A stretch of DNA of 64,000 nt from Acetobacter pomorum (lineage in GTDB: Bacteria > Pseudomonadota > Alphaproteobacteria > Acetobacterales > Acetobacteraceae), in contig NZ_PEBQ01000093.1 in NCBI RefSeq assembly GCF_002738225.1, forward strand, positions 186,001-250,000. Direction: 5' to 3'. Numbering within the stretch: position 1 is the stretch's first letter; the number at the start of each line of letters is the position of its first letter. The position numbers were made by a program, and so were the translations under genes. The notes beneath the pieces were generated by a model, which saw only the letters and a list, made by a program, of their open reading frames with translations, made no database searches and was not told the origin of the DNA. Below, piece after piece: positions 23,661 to 32,295 of this stretch.

Positions 23661-26600
23661 TTAGTTCAGCGTCATCAGGCTGGCATTGCCACCCGCTGCG
23701 GTGGTGTTGATGCTGCGAGACTGCTCTTCCAGCACCACTTCAACAGAAGGTAGTGTTGCGCCTGTTACAAAGGTGGAAACAATGGGGCCATTGGCTTCTG
23801 CCAGTGTTCTGCGCGCACTGCGGAATATGGCGTTATCATCTTCACCCAGCAGGATAGAGCAGGGCAGGGCCGTTGCGCTGGCAACCGGGCGAATGGCTTG
23901 GCGCAGAATATCCGGTAGTCTGTCCAGCCACCCTGTCAGTTCTTCTTCTGCCAGCACCAATGCAGTGTTGCCCCCAGCCAGCGCCAGAGAGATCTGGTCA
24001 TACAGCCCCGCCAGCGTAATGGGCACGCACAGCACGTTGCCGCGTGCGCTCAGGCGATAGATGTTTTGCTCACCCACAGGGCCGGGCAGAGTGATTTCTC
24101 CGCCAACCAGCGGCAGGCGTGCCAGATTGCCAGCAATTTGCGCGGCTTTGCTTTCACCCTTTTCACGCAGCCAGTCTGTCCACTGCGCCATTTCAGGCGT
24201 GGTGCGGCCACGTACAATTTGCGCCACAGCTGGGGCTTCAGACAGCAGGCGGCGCAGAATAAGCGGACCACCTGCCTTGGGGCCGGTGCCAGAAAGGCCG
24301 CGCCCACCAAAAGGCTGCACGCCCACAACCGCGCCAATGGTGTTGCGGTTGACGTAAAGATTGCCAGCCTCAACCTGTGAGAGCACGCTTTTTATTGTGG
24401 AATCCAACCGGGTGTGCAGGCCAAATGTCAGCCCGTAGCCGGTATCATTAATTTCCAGCAGCAGTTCTTCCAGCTTGTCACGCTCAAAGCGCAGAACGTG
24501 CAGCACGGGGCCAAACACTTCTGGCCCAATTTCCCGAATGTTCAGCACTTCAATCAGCGTGGGCGGCACGTAGCTGCCGTTGGCACAGGCTTCTGGCACA
24601 GGCAGCGCCATAACCGGGGCTTTGCGGGCCTTAAAGGCGTTAACATGCGCGGTAATGTTTGCGGCCGCTTCCTCGGTAATCACCGGGCCCACATCGCAGG
24701 AAAGATGTGCGGGGTTGCCAATGCGCAGTTCACGCATGGCACCACGCAGCATGGCCAGAATGTGGTCTGCACAATCTTCCTGCACACACAGAACGCGCAG
24801 GGCAGAGCAGCGCTGGCCTGCACTATCAAAGGCGGAGGCTAGAACATCGGCCACAACCTGTTCTGCCAGTGCGGAGGAATCCACAATCATGGCGTTCTGG
24901 CCGCCGGTTTCGGCCACAAATGGCACGGGCTGGCCGGTGGCTGTGCGCCGTTCCAGAAGCTGACGGTTGATAATCTGCGCCACGGTGGTGGAACCGGTAA
25001 ACATCACGCCCATTACGCGCTCATCCGCCACGGCGGCGGCGCCTACGTCACCTTCACCTGTCAGCAGTTGCAGGGCAGCAGGGGGCACGCCGGCTTCTTG
25101 CACAATACCCACAGCCACGGCGGCAACAAGTGGTGTTTCCTCCGCCGGTTTGGCCAGCACAACGTTACCGGCTGCAAGGGCTGCGGCAATCTGGCCGATA
25201 AAGATGGCCAGCGGGAAGTTCCACGGGCTAATGCAGGTGACAATCCCCAGTGGCTTGTGGGTGGTATTATCAAAATCCCGCCGGATGGTGGCACCGTAAT
25301 AGCGCAGGAAGTCTACAGCCTCACGCACTTCCGCCACCGCGTTGGGGAGGGATTTCCCCGCTTCACGCCCCAGAAGTGCCAGAAGATCATCCGTGCGTTC
25401 TTCCAGAATATCAGAGGCTTTTTGCAGAATGTCTGCGCGTTCTGCCGGGCTGCGGTTGGCCCAGTCCTGCTGGCCTTTCTGTGCGGCATCCACAGCTTTT
25501 GTCACAACATCTGGCGTGGCGTAGGAGACCTTGCCCACCACATCGCGCCGGTCTGCCGGGTTGGTAACGGGGCGGAAAGCACCCTTCTTTTTCACACCCA
25601 CAACCATGGGGCTGGCTTCCCACGTTTGGGGGGCATCTTTAATGCCGGTTGCCAGTGCGGACAGAACCTTGTCATCCGCCAGATCCACCCCGGCAGAATT
25701 GACACGTTCTGGCGCAAACAGATCACGCGGGTTGCGGATTTCTGTATGCGGTGCGCCGTAAGGTGTGTAGCGGCGGGCCACATCAATGGGGTTTTCAATC
25801 AGGGATGAAAGCGGAATGGCGCTATCCCCAATCTGATTGACGAAGGAGGAATTGGCTCCGTTTTCCAAAAGGCGGCGCACAAGGTAGGCCAGCAGGGTTT
25901 CATGCGTGCCAACAGGTGCATAAATGCGGCATGGGCGGTTGAACTTGTCTGCCCCCACAACCTGTTTGTACAGCGGTTCGCCCATGCCGTGCAGGCACTG
26001 GAATTCGTAAGAGCCAAGCTCGAACTTTTCACCCGCCAGCGTGTAAATGGTGGAAAGCGTGCGGGCATTGTGGGTGGCAAACTGCGGAAAGATCACATCA
26101 CGCGCGTTCAGCAGTTTGCGCGCACAGGCAATGTAGCTGATATCTGTGTGGCACTTGCGAGTGTAAACGGGAAAATCCGCCATGCCCTCAACCTGTGCTT
26201 TTTTGATTTCGCTATCCCAGTAAGCACCTTTTACCAAACGCACCATAATGCGGCGGTTGGTGCGGCGGGCCAGGTCAATAATGTAATCCAGCACATAGGG
26301 GCAGCGCTTGCCGTAAGCCTGCACCACAAAGCCAATACCGTTCCAGCCTTCCAGCCCCGGTGTGGCGCACAGGGCTTCCAGAATATCTAAAGAGACATCC
26401 AGACGTTCTGTTTCTTCCGCATCAATGTTCAGGCCGATATCGTATTTGCGGGCCAGCAGGGTAAGTTCCTGCACAACCGGCAGCAACTCACCCATCACAC
26501 GGTCATACTGTGCGCGGGCATAGCGTGGGTGCAGGGCAGAAAGTTTGATGGAAATGCCGGGCCGGTCATACACAGTGTTGCCGGTTGCGCTGCGGCCAAT

Positions 26601-27296
26601 GGTATTGATGGCGTTGATGTAATCCTGCCGATAGCGTTCAGCATCATGCGCGGTAAACGCGGCCTCGCCCAGCATATCGTAGGAATAGGAAAAACCCACA
26701 GCTTCCAGCTTGGCGCTGTTCTTGCGGGCCTGATCAATGGTCTGGCCCAGCACAAACTGCTCGCCCATCAGGCGCATGGCGGCATCTACGGCCTTGCGGA
26801 TAATGGGTTTGGATGTGCGTTCCGCAAAGTTGAGCAGAGAACTGGCAAGCGTGCCTTCATCATGCTCTGTTACCAGCTTGCCGGTAAGTGCCAGCCCCCA
26901 TGCGGCGGCGTTGGCAAACAAGGGCTTGCCGCGTGCCACATGAGAAAGCCAGTTGCTTTCACCAATCTTGTCCTGAATCAGCGCATCGCGCGTGGCAACG
27001 TCTGGAATACGCAGCAGCGCTTCGGCCAGACACATCAGGGCCACGCCCTCGGTGGAGGAAAGCGAGAATTCCTGCACCAGTGTTTCCACCAGCCCCGGGC
27101 TGCGGCGCGCGCGCAGGGCTTCGGCCAGTTTGGAGGCCATGGTGGCAACAGAGCCGTTTTCTGCCTCTGTTAATGTGGCGTCTGGTGTCAGGGTTTCCAC
27201 GCACTGGGCTTCGGGGCGGCGCATGGCTTCAATAATGGCCTGCCGAAGTGGGGTGCGGGATGCAAAATCAGGAGCGAACGTGTCTGCGGATGACAT
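23661..27296 (-). CDS. putA: Bifunctional proline dehydrogenase / glutamate-semialdehyde dehydrogenase
   Basis: Oxidises proline to glutamate in two steps, passing electrons to the quinone pool. From ATG 27296 it is 1211 residues. An N-terminal helical arm is followed by the FAD-binding PRODH barrel (about 190-480; SIKLSALHPRY, RLVKGAYWDSEIK). The NAD-dependent aldehyde dehydrogenase domain follows (about 560-1000; CISPWNFPLAIF, FTGSTTVA, ETGGQN with the general-base Glu, SAGQRCSALR with the catalytic Cys), then a C-terminal ALDH-like domain. There is no N-terminal ribbon-helix-helix domain, so this PutA should not repress itself. A longer in-frame start at 27386 exists. The ATG chosen has only a weak ribosome binding site and is overlapped by an upstream ORF. 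Confidence 0.94.
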   Translation of the reverse strand: MSSADTFAPDFASRTPLRQAIIEAMRRPEAQCVETLTPDATLTEAENGSVATMASKLAEALRARRSPGLVETLVQEFSLSSTEGVALMCLAEALLRIPDVATRDALIQDKIGESNWLSHVARGKPLFANAAAWGLALTGKLVTEHDEGTLASSLLNFAERTSKPIIRKAVDAAMRLMGEQFVLGQTIDQARKNSAKLEAVGFSYSYDMLGEAAFTAHDAERYRQDYINAINTIGRSATGNTVYDRPGISIKLSALHPRYARAQYDRVMGELLPVVQELTLLARKYDIGLNIDAEETERLDVSLDILEALCATPGLEGWNGIGFVVQAYGKRCPYVLDYIIDLARRTNRRIMVRLVKGAYWDSEIKKAQVEGMADFPVYTRKCHTDISYIACARKLLNARDVIFPQFATHNARTLSTIYTLAGEKFELGSYEFQCLHGMGEPLYKQVVGADKFNRPCRIYAPVGTHETLLAYLVRRLLENGANSSFVNQIGDSAIPLSSLIENPIDVARRYTPYGAPHTEIRNPRDLFAPERVNSAGVDLADDKVLSALATGIKDAPQTWEASPMVVGVKKKGAFRPVTNPADRRDVVGKVSYATPDVVTKAVDAAQKGQQDWANRSPAERADILQKASDILEERTDDLLALLGREAGKSLPNAVAEVREAVDFLRYYGATIRRDFDNTTHKPLGIVTCISPWNFPLAIFIGQIAAALAAGNVVLAKPAEETPLVAAVAVGIVQEAGVPPAALQLLTGEGDVGAAAVADERVMGVMFTGSTTVAQIINRQLLERRTATGQPVPFVAETGGQNAMIVDSSALAEQVVADVLASAFDSAGQRCSALRVLCVQEDCADHILAMLRGAMRELRIGNPAHLSCDVGPVITEEAAANITAHVNAFKARKAPVMALPVPEACANGSYVPPTLIEVLNIREIGPEVFGPVLHVLRFERDKLEELLLEINDTGYGLTFGLHTRLDSTIKSVLSQVEAGNLYVNRNTIGAVVGVQPFGGRGLSGTGPKAGGPLILRRLLSEAPAVAQIVRGRTTPEMAQWTDWLREKGESKAAQIAGNLARLPLVGGEITLPGPVGEQNIYRLSARGNVLCVPITLAGLYDQISLALAGGNTALVLAEEELTGWLDRLPDILRQAIRPVASATALPCSILLGEDDNAIFRSARRTLAEANGPIVSTFVTGATLPSVEVVLEEQSRSINTTAAGGNASLMTLN

Positions 27297-27364
27297 GGGC
27301 TTTTCATTCCGGATTGGTAAGCCAGAACCGGGCCTGCCGTGTGTGCAGGTAGTTTTGGCTTCAT
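27188..27364 (-). CDS. Possible 58-codon upstream ORF overlapping the putA start
   Basis: ATG at 27364 lies 11 bases after AGGAGG, the strongest ribosome binding site in front of putA, but it is in a different frame. The ORF starts MKPKLPAHTAGPVLAY, runs past the putA start and stops inside putA at 27188. Twelve of its 58 codons are proline. Most of these lie in the part that overlaps putA, where shifted-frame composition alone could explain them. It may be a leader or a coupling ORF, or chance. Confidence 0.35.
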   Translation of the reverse strand: MKPKLPAHTAGPVLAYQSGMKSPCHPQTRSLLILHPAPHFGRPLLKPCAAPKPSAWKP

Positions 27365-27387
27365 AATGATTATTCCCTCCTGACATG

Positions 27388-27418
27388 ATAATATATGATT
27401 TGCAACATAATATATGAT
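27388..27418 (-). promoter_or_regulatory. 12-bp direct repeats in the putA promoter region
   Basis: ATAATATATGAT occurs exactly twice, at 27388-27399 and 27407-27418, with starts 19 bases apart, just upstream of the strong Shine-Dalgarno before putA. Such spacing suits a regulator bound to one face of the DNA. The GntR-type protein encoded next door is the obvious candidate, although the repeat does not match the palindrome in front of the gntR gene. Confidence 0.5.
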
Positions 27419-27495
27419 GCGAAAATGCAGAGGTGTTCCGCTCTTTAAACCCGACCTGCGGGGCAAGTGTTTTCAGGATTTATGGCAAAAAGGAT

Positions 27496-28209
27496 TCAGG
27501 TGCCTGTTGCAGAGCTTTTTGCCGCTTTGCGGCTGCGAAACACATCTATGGAAATAGTGGCCGCTTCCAGAATATGCGCGCGGGTCAGCTTGGCGCATAA
27601 ATCGGCATCGCGGTTGCGGCATGCGTCCAGAATCGCCTTGTGTTCCAGATCGGTAATATCCTTGCGGCCTTCTATCACCAGATGCCCGCGTATATAGCGG
27701 TCCAGCCTTACGTGCAGGTCTTCTATCATTTCAAGCAGGCGCGGGCTGCGGGCCGAGGCATAGATGGCGTTATGAAAAGCCCGGTTGAGCGCGCCAGAAC
27801 GCACCCGGCCAGATGGACCATGCACGCCTTCTACAAAGGCTTCATACGCATCTTCCACGCGGGCAAAATCAACGCGTGTCATGTTGCGCACACCCTCTGC
27901 GGCGGCGCGTTCCTCTAAAATGGCGCGAATCTGGGAATATTCCAGAATGTCCGCTTCATCCATGCCAATCACCATTGCCCCCTTGTTGGGCAGGAAGGTG
28001 ACAAGCCCTTCAGCTTCCAGATGTTTCAGGGCTTCGCGCACAGGAATAATGCTCACACCAAAGCCACTGGCCAGTTCAGATTGCGGCAGGGGTTGGCCGG
28101 GCTGAAGCTGGTCTTCCAGAATGGCGCGGCGCAGGGCATCGCATATGGTTTCAGAAGCGGTGCCGTGGCCTGTTATTTCCGTGCTTGCAAAAAGGCTGGC
28201 TGGCAGCAT
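27496..28209 (-). CDS. GntR-family transcriptional regulator with FCD domain
   Basis: A 237-residue DNA-binding regulator. The N-terminal winged helix (about 15-80) has ETICDALRRAILEDQLQPGQPL and VSIIPVREALKHLEAEGLV. The C-terminal all-helical FCD ligand domain shows ILEYSQIRAILEERAA, a buried NRAFHNAIYA and LEHKAILDACRNRDAD, with the His residues that bind metal in this family. It is encoded directly upstream of putA on the same strand, about 200 bases before its start, and is therefore a candidate regulator of proline catabolism. A palindrome lies about 35 bases before its own start. Confidence 0.88.
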   Translation of the reverse strand: MLPASLFASTEITGHGTASETICDALRRAILEDQLQPGQPLPQSELASGFGVSIIPVREALKHLEAEGLVTFLPNKGAMVIGMDEADILEYSQIRAILEERAAAEGVRNMTRVDFARVEDAYEAFVEGVHGPSGRVRSGALNRAFHNAIYASARSPRLLEMIEDLHVRLDRYIRGHLVIEGRKDITDLEHKAILDACRNRDADLCAKLTRAHILEAATISIDVFRSRKAAKSSATGT

Positions 28210-28751
28210 GCCCTGTGTTCCCGCTTGTCGTTTCTTTGCCGATACAAGTTAATCTTGTACCCTGCTGGCTGCCAGACTGTCCAATTTTCGGTGAGGGGTG
28301 GGGAGATATTTGTACGGAACATGCCCCTTTACGCCTGAACTCACCAGATCGTGATCTTATGGAGGGAACCGATAAAGCGGAGTTTGGCACATGCTGGGCA
28401 CTTTGTTATAACATAAGGCAAGGGCGTTCAGGTACCCCTCTCCTTCGGGCAGGGGCAAGCGGGAAAGATCACAAAAAGCTGGTTTTTTGTGTTGTGGGTG
28501 AATTGAGAAAAGTCAGGCAGATTCATCAACATTTGTATCTTGGCCGCAAGGGTGCGGATGAGTGTCATGCAAGGTGTGTGCATGCGCTTATGCAGTGGCC
28601 AAGGCCAGCCCGCGCCGGGGCATCTGGCACGCTGTGGGGAAAAACCCTGATATATCTGTGGTCTGCCATGTGTGGGGTGCGCAATGGGGCTGCTTGATCT
28701 TTCGGGCAGATACAGGGCAGTTTGAGGCATATTCCGCTAGGGAGATTCTGA
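28210..28751. other. Intergenic stretch without a convincing gene
   Basis: About 540 bases between the divergent GntR gene and the secreted DUF2501-like gene. Frames are open on both strands but lack ribosome binding sites and look unlike proteins. Besides the palindrome at 28243-28259 it holds an AT-stem hairpin, CACAAAAA (28470-28477) with TTTTTGTG (28484-28491). Confidence 0.5.
28243..28259. promoter_or_regulatory. Palindrome in front of the GntR gene, candidate operator
   Basis: TACAAG (28243-28248), a 5-base spacer and CTTGTA (28254-28259) form a perfect inverted repeat. GntR/FCD regulators commonly bind short palindromes with a GTA/TAC core, so autoregulation is plausible. Confidence 0.45.
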
Positions 28752-29186
28752 ATGAAACTGATTGCCGTACGTGCCCTGTCGGCGCTTGCCCTCACCACAT
28801 CTCTGCTGGCAGGGGCTGCTGTGTCTGCCCATGCGCAGGAAAATACAGATGCGCCCGTAACACGCGCCGGAGATACATCCCGCCTGACAGATGTAGATCC
28901 GTCTGGCTTTGTTGGCTCCATTGATCCGGCAGAAAACGCCGGCCTGCTGAACTACTGTGTGCAGAACGAATACGTTGATTATGACGACGGCTGGCGCACG
29001 CTGCAGGAATACAACAAAAAGACCAACGCCGTGCCAGAAGGGCAGGAAGGCAATATGTCTTACGCCAATGGTTCTGCTGGCCTGCTGCACGCCAACAACC
29101 ACACCTACACCATTGCCATGGCTATTCTGCCAGTGCGCCAGAAAACCTGTAAGGCTGTTCTGGAACGGGCCAAGGCTTCTCTGTAA
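28752..29186 (+). CDS. Secreted DUF2501-like protein
   Basis: A 144-residue protein with a signal peptide (MKLIAVRALSALALTTSLLA, cleaved near AHA-Q). The mature part has ENAGLLNYCVQNEYV, a middle ANGSAGLL and a C-terminal KTCKAVLERAKASL. The paired Cys and the C-terminal VL-x-x-AK pattern resemble DUF2501 (YjjA-type) proteins, whose role is unknown. The gene has a clear intrinsic terminator about 65 bases after its stop and stands alone. The family assignment is from memory of the pattern and only moderately sure. Confidence 0.65.
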   Translation: MKLIAVRALSALALTTSLLAGAAVSAHAQENTDAPVTRAGDTSRLTDVDPSGFVGSIDPAENAGLLNYCVQNEYVDYDDGWRTLQEYNKKTNAVPEGQEGNMSYANGSAGLLHANNHTYTIAMAILPVRQKTCKAVLERAKASL

Positions 29187-29250
29187 GCACAAGGCTGTTA
29201 TTCCGGTTTTGTTGATAAGGCCGGATCACGCTGAACGCGGCATGATGGAA

Positions 29251-29282
29251 GGGTCAGTCACACAAGGTGGCTGGCCCTTTTT
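29251..29282 (+). terminator. Intrinsic terminator after the DUF2501-like gene
   Basis: GGGTCAGTCAC (29251-29261) pairs with GTGGCTGGCCC (29267-29277), 11 pairs including G-U pairs, around a 5-base loop and followed by five T. Confidence 0.88.
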
Positions 29283-29403
29283 CTGTATGCGTGCGGTTTA
29301 TTTGCGGTGCATGCTGGATCAGGGCTTTCACGCAGGCGTGCAATATGGTCAAACCAGTTCTGTTTCGTAACAAGAACAACAGAAGCCGAAAGGGCCAGAC
29401 AGA

Positions 29404-31326
29404 GTGGTAGAAGCGTTTTTTCCCGCAACGGATAATCCCGTTTCTGATCGGTATCAGGATCTTGTGCAACGGGCGCAACGTGATCCGGAGGAGTTCTGGC
29501 TGGCTCAGGCGCAACGGCTTGTATGGCATACGCAACCCATGCACGCATCCCGCTCTGACTTTACGGGTGATGTACGTGTTTCGTGGTATGAAGACGGGCG
29601 GCTGAATGCAGCCGAAAACTGTCTGGACCGGCATGTTCTATATCAGCCCGATAATGCGGCTCTGATCTGGCAGGGGCAGGAAGACGGGCACCGTGAGGTA
29701 ATCTCATACCGAGAGCTGCATGCCCGTGTGTGCCGTTTGGGCAATGTGTTGCGCCGTTTGGGCGTGAAAAAGGGAGACCGCGTGGCCATCCACCTGCCCA
29801 TGGTGGCAGAAGGGGTGATTTCCATGCTGGCCTGTGCCCGTATCGGGGCCGTGCATGTGGTGCTGTTTGGCGGCTTTTCTGCCGAAGGTCTGGCCGAACG
29901 CCTGAAGGATAGCGGTGCCGTGGTGGTGATTACCGCTGATGTGGCTCGCCGCGGGCCCAAGAAAATTCCCAGCAAGACCACAATGGATACGGCCATAAAC
30001 TTGTGCGGGGCAGAAAGCACAGTGCGCAATGTGCTGGTGGTGCCGGTAACGGGGGCAGATGTGCTCATGCAAAAAGGGCGGGACCTGTCCTACACAGCAG
30101 AGGTAGCGCTGGAACTGCCAGATTGCCCACCAGAAATCATGAACGCGTGTGACCCGCTGTTTCTGCTTTATACCTCTGGCAGCACGGGCCGCCCCAAGGG
30201 GCTGGTGCACAGCACGGGCGGCTATCTGGTATGGGCGTCTTTTACGCATGAGCTGGTGTTTGATGCCAAACCTAGTGATGTGTTCTGGTGCACGGCAGAT
30301 ACAAGCTGGATTACGGGGCACACTTACGTTGTGTACGGCCCGCTGGCCAATGGCGGCACCATTGTTGTGTATGAAGGCCTGCCATCATGGCCGCAGCCCG
30401 GCCGCTGGTGGGATGTGATAGACCAGAATCAGGTTTCGGTTTTCTATACCTCTCCCACAGTTATTCGCGCTGCCATGCGTGAGGATGATTCCGTGGTGCA
30501 AAGCCGCTCTCTGTCCAGCCTGCGCGTGCTGGGTTCGGTTGGTGAGCCCATCAGCCCGGAAGCATGGAAGTGGTTCTATGCAGAAGTGGGGCGTAATGCC
30601 TGTCCGGTGGTGGATACATGGTGGCAGACAGAAACCGGCGGCGTGATGATTACATCCTGCGCCCAGAATGTTGCGGGTAAGCCGGGTGCTGCCGGGCTGC
30701 CTCTGCCCGGGGTGGCGGTAACGCTGAAGGATGCCAAAGGGCAGGATATTGAAAATGAGGGCGAGGGCCTGCTGTGTCTTGCGCATTCCTGGCCCGGACA
30801 GGCCATGACATTGTGGCAGGACCATGAACGCTTCCGCCAGACCTATTTCACCACCTGCCCGGGCCATTATTTCTCGGGTGATGGCGCACGACGGGATGCC
30901 ACCGGTTATTACTGGATTACCGGCCGCGTGGATGATGTGGTGAACGTATCTGGCCACCGCATTGGTACGGCAGAAATTGAAGATGCTGTGGCCGAAGACC
31001 ATGCCGTGGTGGAAAGTGCCGCTGTTGGCGTGCCGCATGATCTGAAAGGGCAGGCCCTTGTGGTGTTTGTGGTGCCCAAGGCGGAGGGCACGTTTGATGC
31101 TTCAGCCGTAAACAAGGCTGTGGCGGCAGGCGTGGGCCGTTATGCTGTGCCAGAAAAAATTTACGTGGTGCCGGATCTGCCTAAAACACGCTCGGGCAAA
31201 ATTGTGCGGCGTTTGCTGCGCAAAATTGCCGCGAACGATCTGGAAAATATGGGGGATCTGTCCACTCTGGCAGACCCGGATATTGTGGCCGAACTGATCA
31301 AGCTGGTGGCCCAGCAGAATGGCTGA
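29404..31326 (+). CDS. acs: Acetyl-CoA synthetase (AMP-forming)
   Basis: Activates acetate to acetyl-CoA with ATP, an important step for acetate re-use in acetic acid bacteria. The 640 residues show the family N-terminus, VLFGGFSAEGLAERL, the P-loop LYTSGSTGRPKG near residues 255-266, the acetate-pocket region WWQTETGG, and SGHRIGTAEIE. The C-terminal domain carries the catalytic, acetylatable Lys in RSGKIVRRLLRK (about 599). Start is GTG 29404, with AAGGG upstream. A terminator shared with the convergent DUF1653 gene follows the stop. Confidence 0.94.
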   Translation: MVEAFFPATDNPVSDRYQDLVQRAQRDPEEFWLAQAQRLVWHTQPMHASRSDFTGDVRVSWYEDGRLNAAENCLDRHVLYQPDNAALIWQGQEDGHREVISYRELHARVCRLGNVLRRLGVKKGDRVAIHLPMVAEGVISMLACARIGAVHVVLFGGFSAEGLAERLKDSGAVVVITADVARRGPKKIPSKTTMDTAINLCGAESTVRNVLVVPVTGADVLMQKGRDLSYTAEVALELPDCPPEIMNACDPLFLLYTSGSTGRPKGLVHSTGGYLVWASFTHELVFDAKPSDVFWCTADTSWITGHTYVVYGPLANGGTIVVYEGLPSWPQPGRWWDVIDQNQVSVFYTSPTVIRAAMREDDSVVQSRSLSSLRVLGSVGEPISPEAWKWFYAEVGRNACPVVDTWWQTETGGVMITSCAQNVAGKPGAAGLPLPGVAVTLKDAKGQDIENEGEGLLCLAHSWPGQAMTLWQDHERFRQTYFTTCPGHYFSGDGARRDATGYYWITGRVDDVVNVSGHRIGTAEIEDAVAEDHAVVESAAVGVPHDLKGQALVVFVVPKAEGTFDASAVNKAVAAGVGRYAVPEKIYVVPDLPKTRSGKIVRRLLRKIAANDLENMGDLSTLADPDIVAELIKLVAQQNG

Positions 31327-31334
31327 ATAGCCTA

Positions 31335-31365
31335 TAAAAGGCCGGGGCGTTTATGCCCCGGTTTC
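31335..31365. terminator. Bidirectional terminator between acs and the DUF1653 gene
   Basis: CCGGGGC (31342-31348) pairs with GCCCCGG (31355-31361). It is followed by TTTCT on the plus strand and CCTTTTATA on the minus strand. The loop GTTTAT contains the TAA stop (31351-31353) of the convergent gene. Confidence 0.85.
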
Positions 31366-31614
31366 TGCCGCGTTGGCGGCTTTAAGCAACGCAAAGCGCG
31401 GTGCGCCGTTTACACTTTCCTGCCACATGGCAAGGGGGCGCACCCAGTAATCTCCGCGTGCCTCACTGCGGTATGTTACAAGCCATTCTTCGGTTTCACT
31501 GTGGCGGCCTGTGCAGATCACGGTATAAAGTCCGCCCTTGTAATGTTTATAAAGACCGGGGCAGGGCATTTCTGGCACTTGGGTATCTGCTTTATTCTGG
31601 TTATGTTCTATCAT
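31351..31614 (-). CDS. DUF1653-family small protein
   Basis: An 87-residue protein of the DUF1653 type: PGLYKHYKGGLYTVICTGRHSETEEWLVTYR (split motif, residues 19-50) followed by WVRPLAMWQESV. The compact beta-rich domain is widespread in proteobacteria and has no established function. ATG 31614 has AGGA at about 10 bases. Its stop codon lies in the loop of the terminator it shares with acs. Confidence 0.8.
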   Translation of the reverse strand: MIEHNQNKADTQVPEMPCPGLYKHYKGGLYTVICTGRHSETEEWLVTYRSEARGDYWVRPLAMWQESVNGAPRFALLKAANAAETGA

Positions 31615-31671
31615 GATCAGGATATCCTGCTAGGGTGGGTTATGATCCTGTGTTGCAAAAGGAGCGCACTT

Positions 31672-32286
31672 TTGAACCATCGTGTTGTGCTGTGTCAGGC
31701 GTTAACTGGCTTTATGTTTCTGTTTTGCGTTAATCCCGGCCACGCCACAACCACGGGCCACACCAAAACGCATGCGCATACATCCAAGCGCACGCACCAT
31801 ACCGCAGCAGCCCGTAGCCCCGCTGGTGGCGCACCGGTTGTGCTGACAAGCCAGCCCGGAACATCACTGGATAAGGAAGCCCGCCGCCTGAATTCCGATG
31901 ATATGGCCGCAGCCGCACGGCATAAGGAAAAACCATTGGTGCTGATTGGCTCTGCCCCGCTGGGCACCAATGGCGGCAGCATGGCGCTGTTTGTGCAGGT
32001 GCAGTCTGCCAGCCTGTGCGGTTCTGCCGGTTGCTCAACAGATGTGTATCTCAAGCGCGGGAATGATTGGGACAAGATTCTGGATTCCGTCAGCGGCCCG
32101 ATTGAGCTGATGTCCACCGCCCACGGGGGCATGAAGGATATTGTGGTGGATGGCACAGACCGTTGGGTCTGGAAGAACAACACCTATGTAGACACTATTG
32201 TGGCGCAGGATGTACCGGGGCTGAAAGATTCCATTGAGCAGCATCAGGCGCAGATGCGTAAACACGGTAAGTCCACTTCCCGGTAA
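31672..32286 (+). CDS. Periplasmic protein of unknown function, TTG start
   Basis: A 204-residue protein. The TTG at 31672 was chosen because AAGGAG lies eight bases before it and because a clean signal peptide then begins at residue 1 (MNHRVVLCQALTGFMFLFCV-like, cleaved near GHA). An in-frame ATG at 31642 would add ten residues ahead of the signal peptide. A His/Thr-rich linker follows, then a folded part with PLVLIGSAPLGTNGG, ASLCGSAGCSTDVYLKRG (a Cys pair that may form a disulfide) and VDGTDRWVWKNNTYV. No family was recognised. The next gene begins nine bases after its stop. Confidence 0.7.
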   Translation: MNHRVVLCQALTGFMFLFCVNPGHATTTGHTKTHAHTSKRTHHTAAARSPAGGAPVVLTSQPGTSLDKEARRLNSDDMAAAARHKEKPLVLIGSAPLGTNGGSMALFVQVQSASLCGSAGCSTDVYLKRGNDWDKILDSVSGPIELMSTAHGGMKDIVVDGTDRWVWKNNTYVDTIVAQDVPGLKDSIEQHQAQMRKHGKSTSR

Positions 32287-32295
32287 TTTTCAAAA

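Noticed and set aside
23661..27386. Frameshift in the putA N-terminus as the reason for the misplaced Shine-Dalgarno
   Set aside because: The PutA frame from 27296 looks complete, and an in-frame ATG at 27386 exists, so no frameshift is needed. The upstream ORF is kept as a separate, uncertain observation.
28185..28697. 170-codon plus-strand frame between the GntR and DUF2501-like genes
   Set aside because: It overlaps the regulator gene, has no ribosome binding site and its composition is not protein-like. A 100-codon minus-strand frame in the same place was rejected for the same reasons.
29287..29370. 27-codon ORF upstream of acs as a leader peptide
   Set aside because: It has no Shine-Dalgarno, follows directly on a terminator, and no attenuator structure lies between it and acs.
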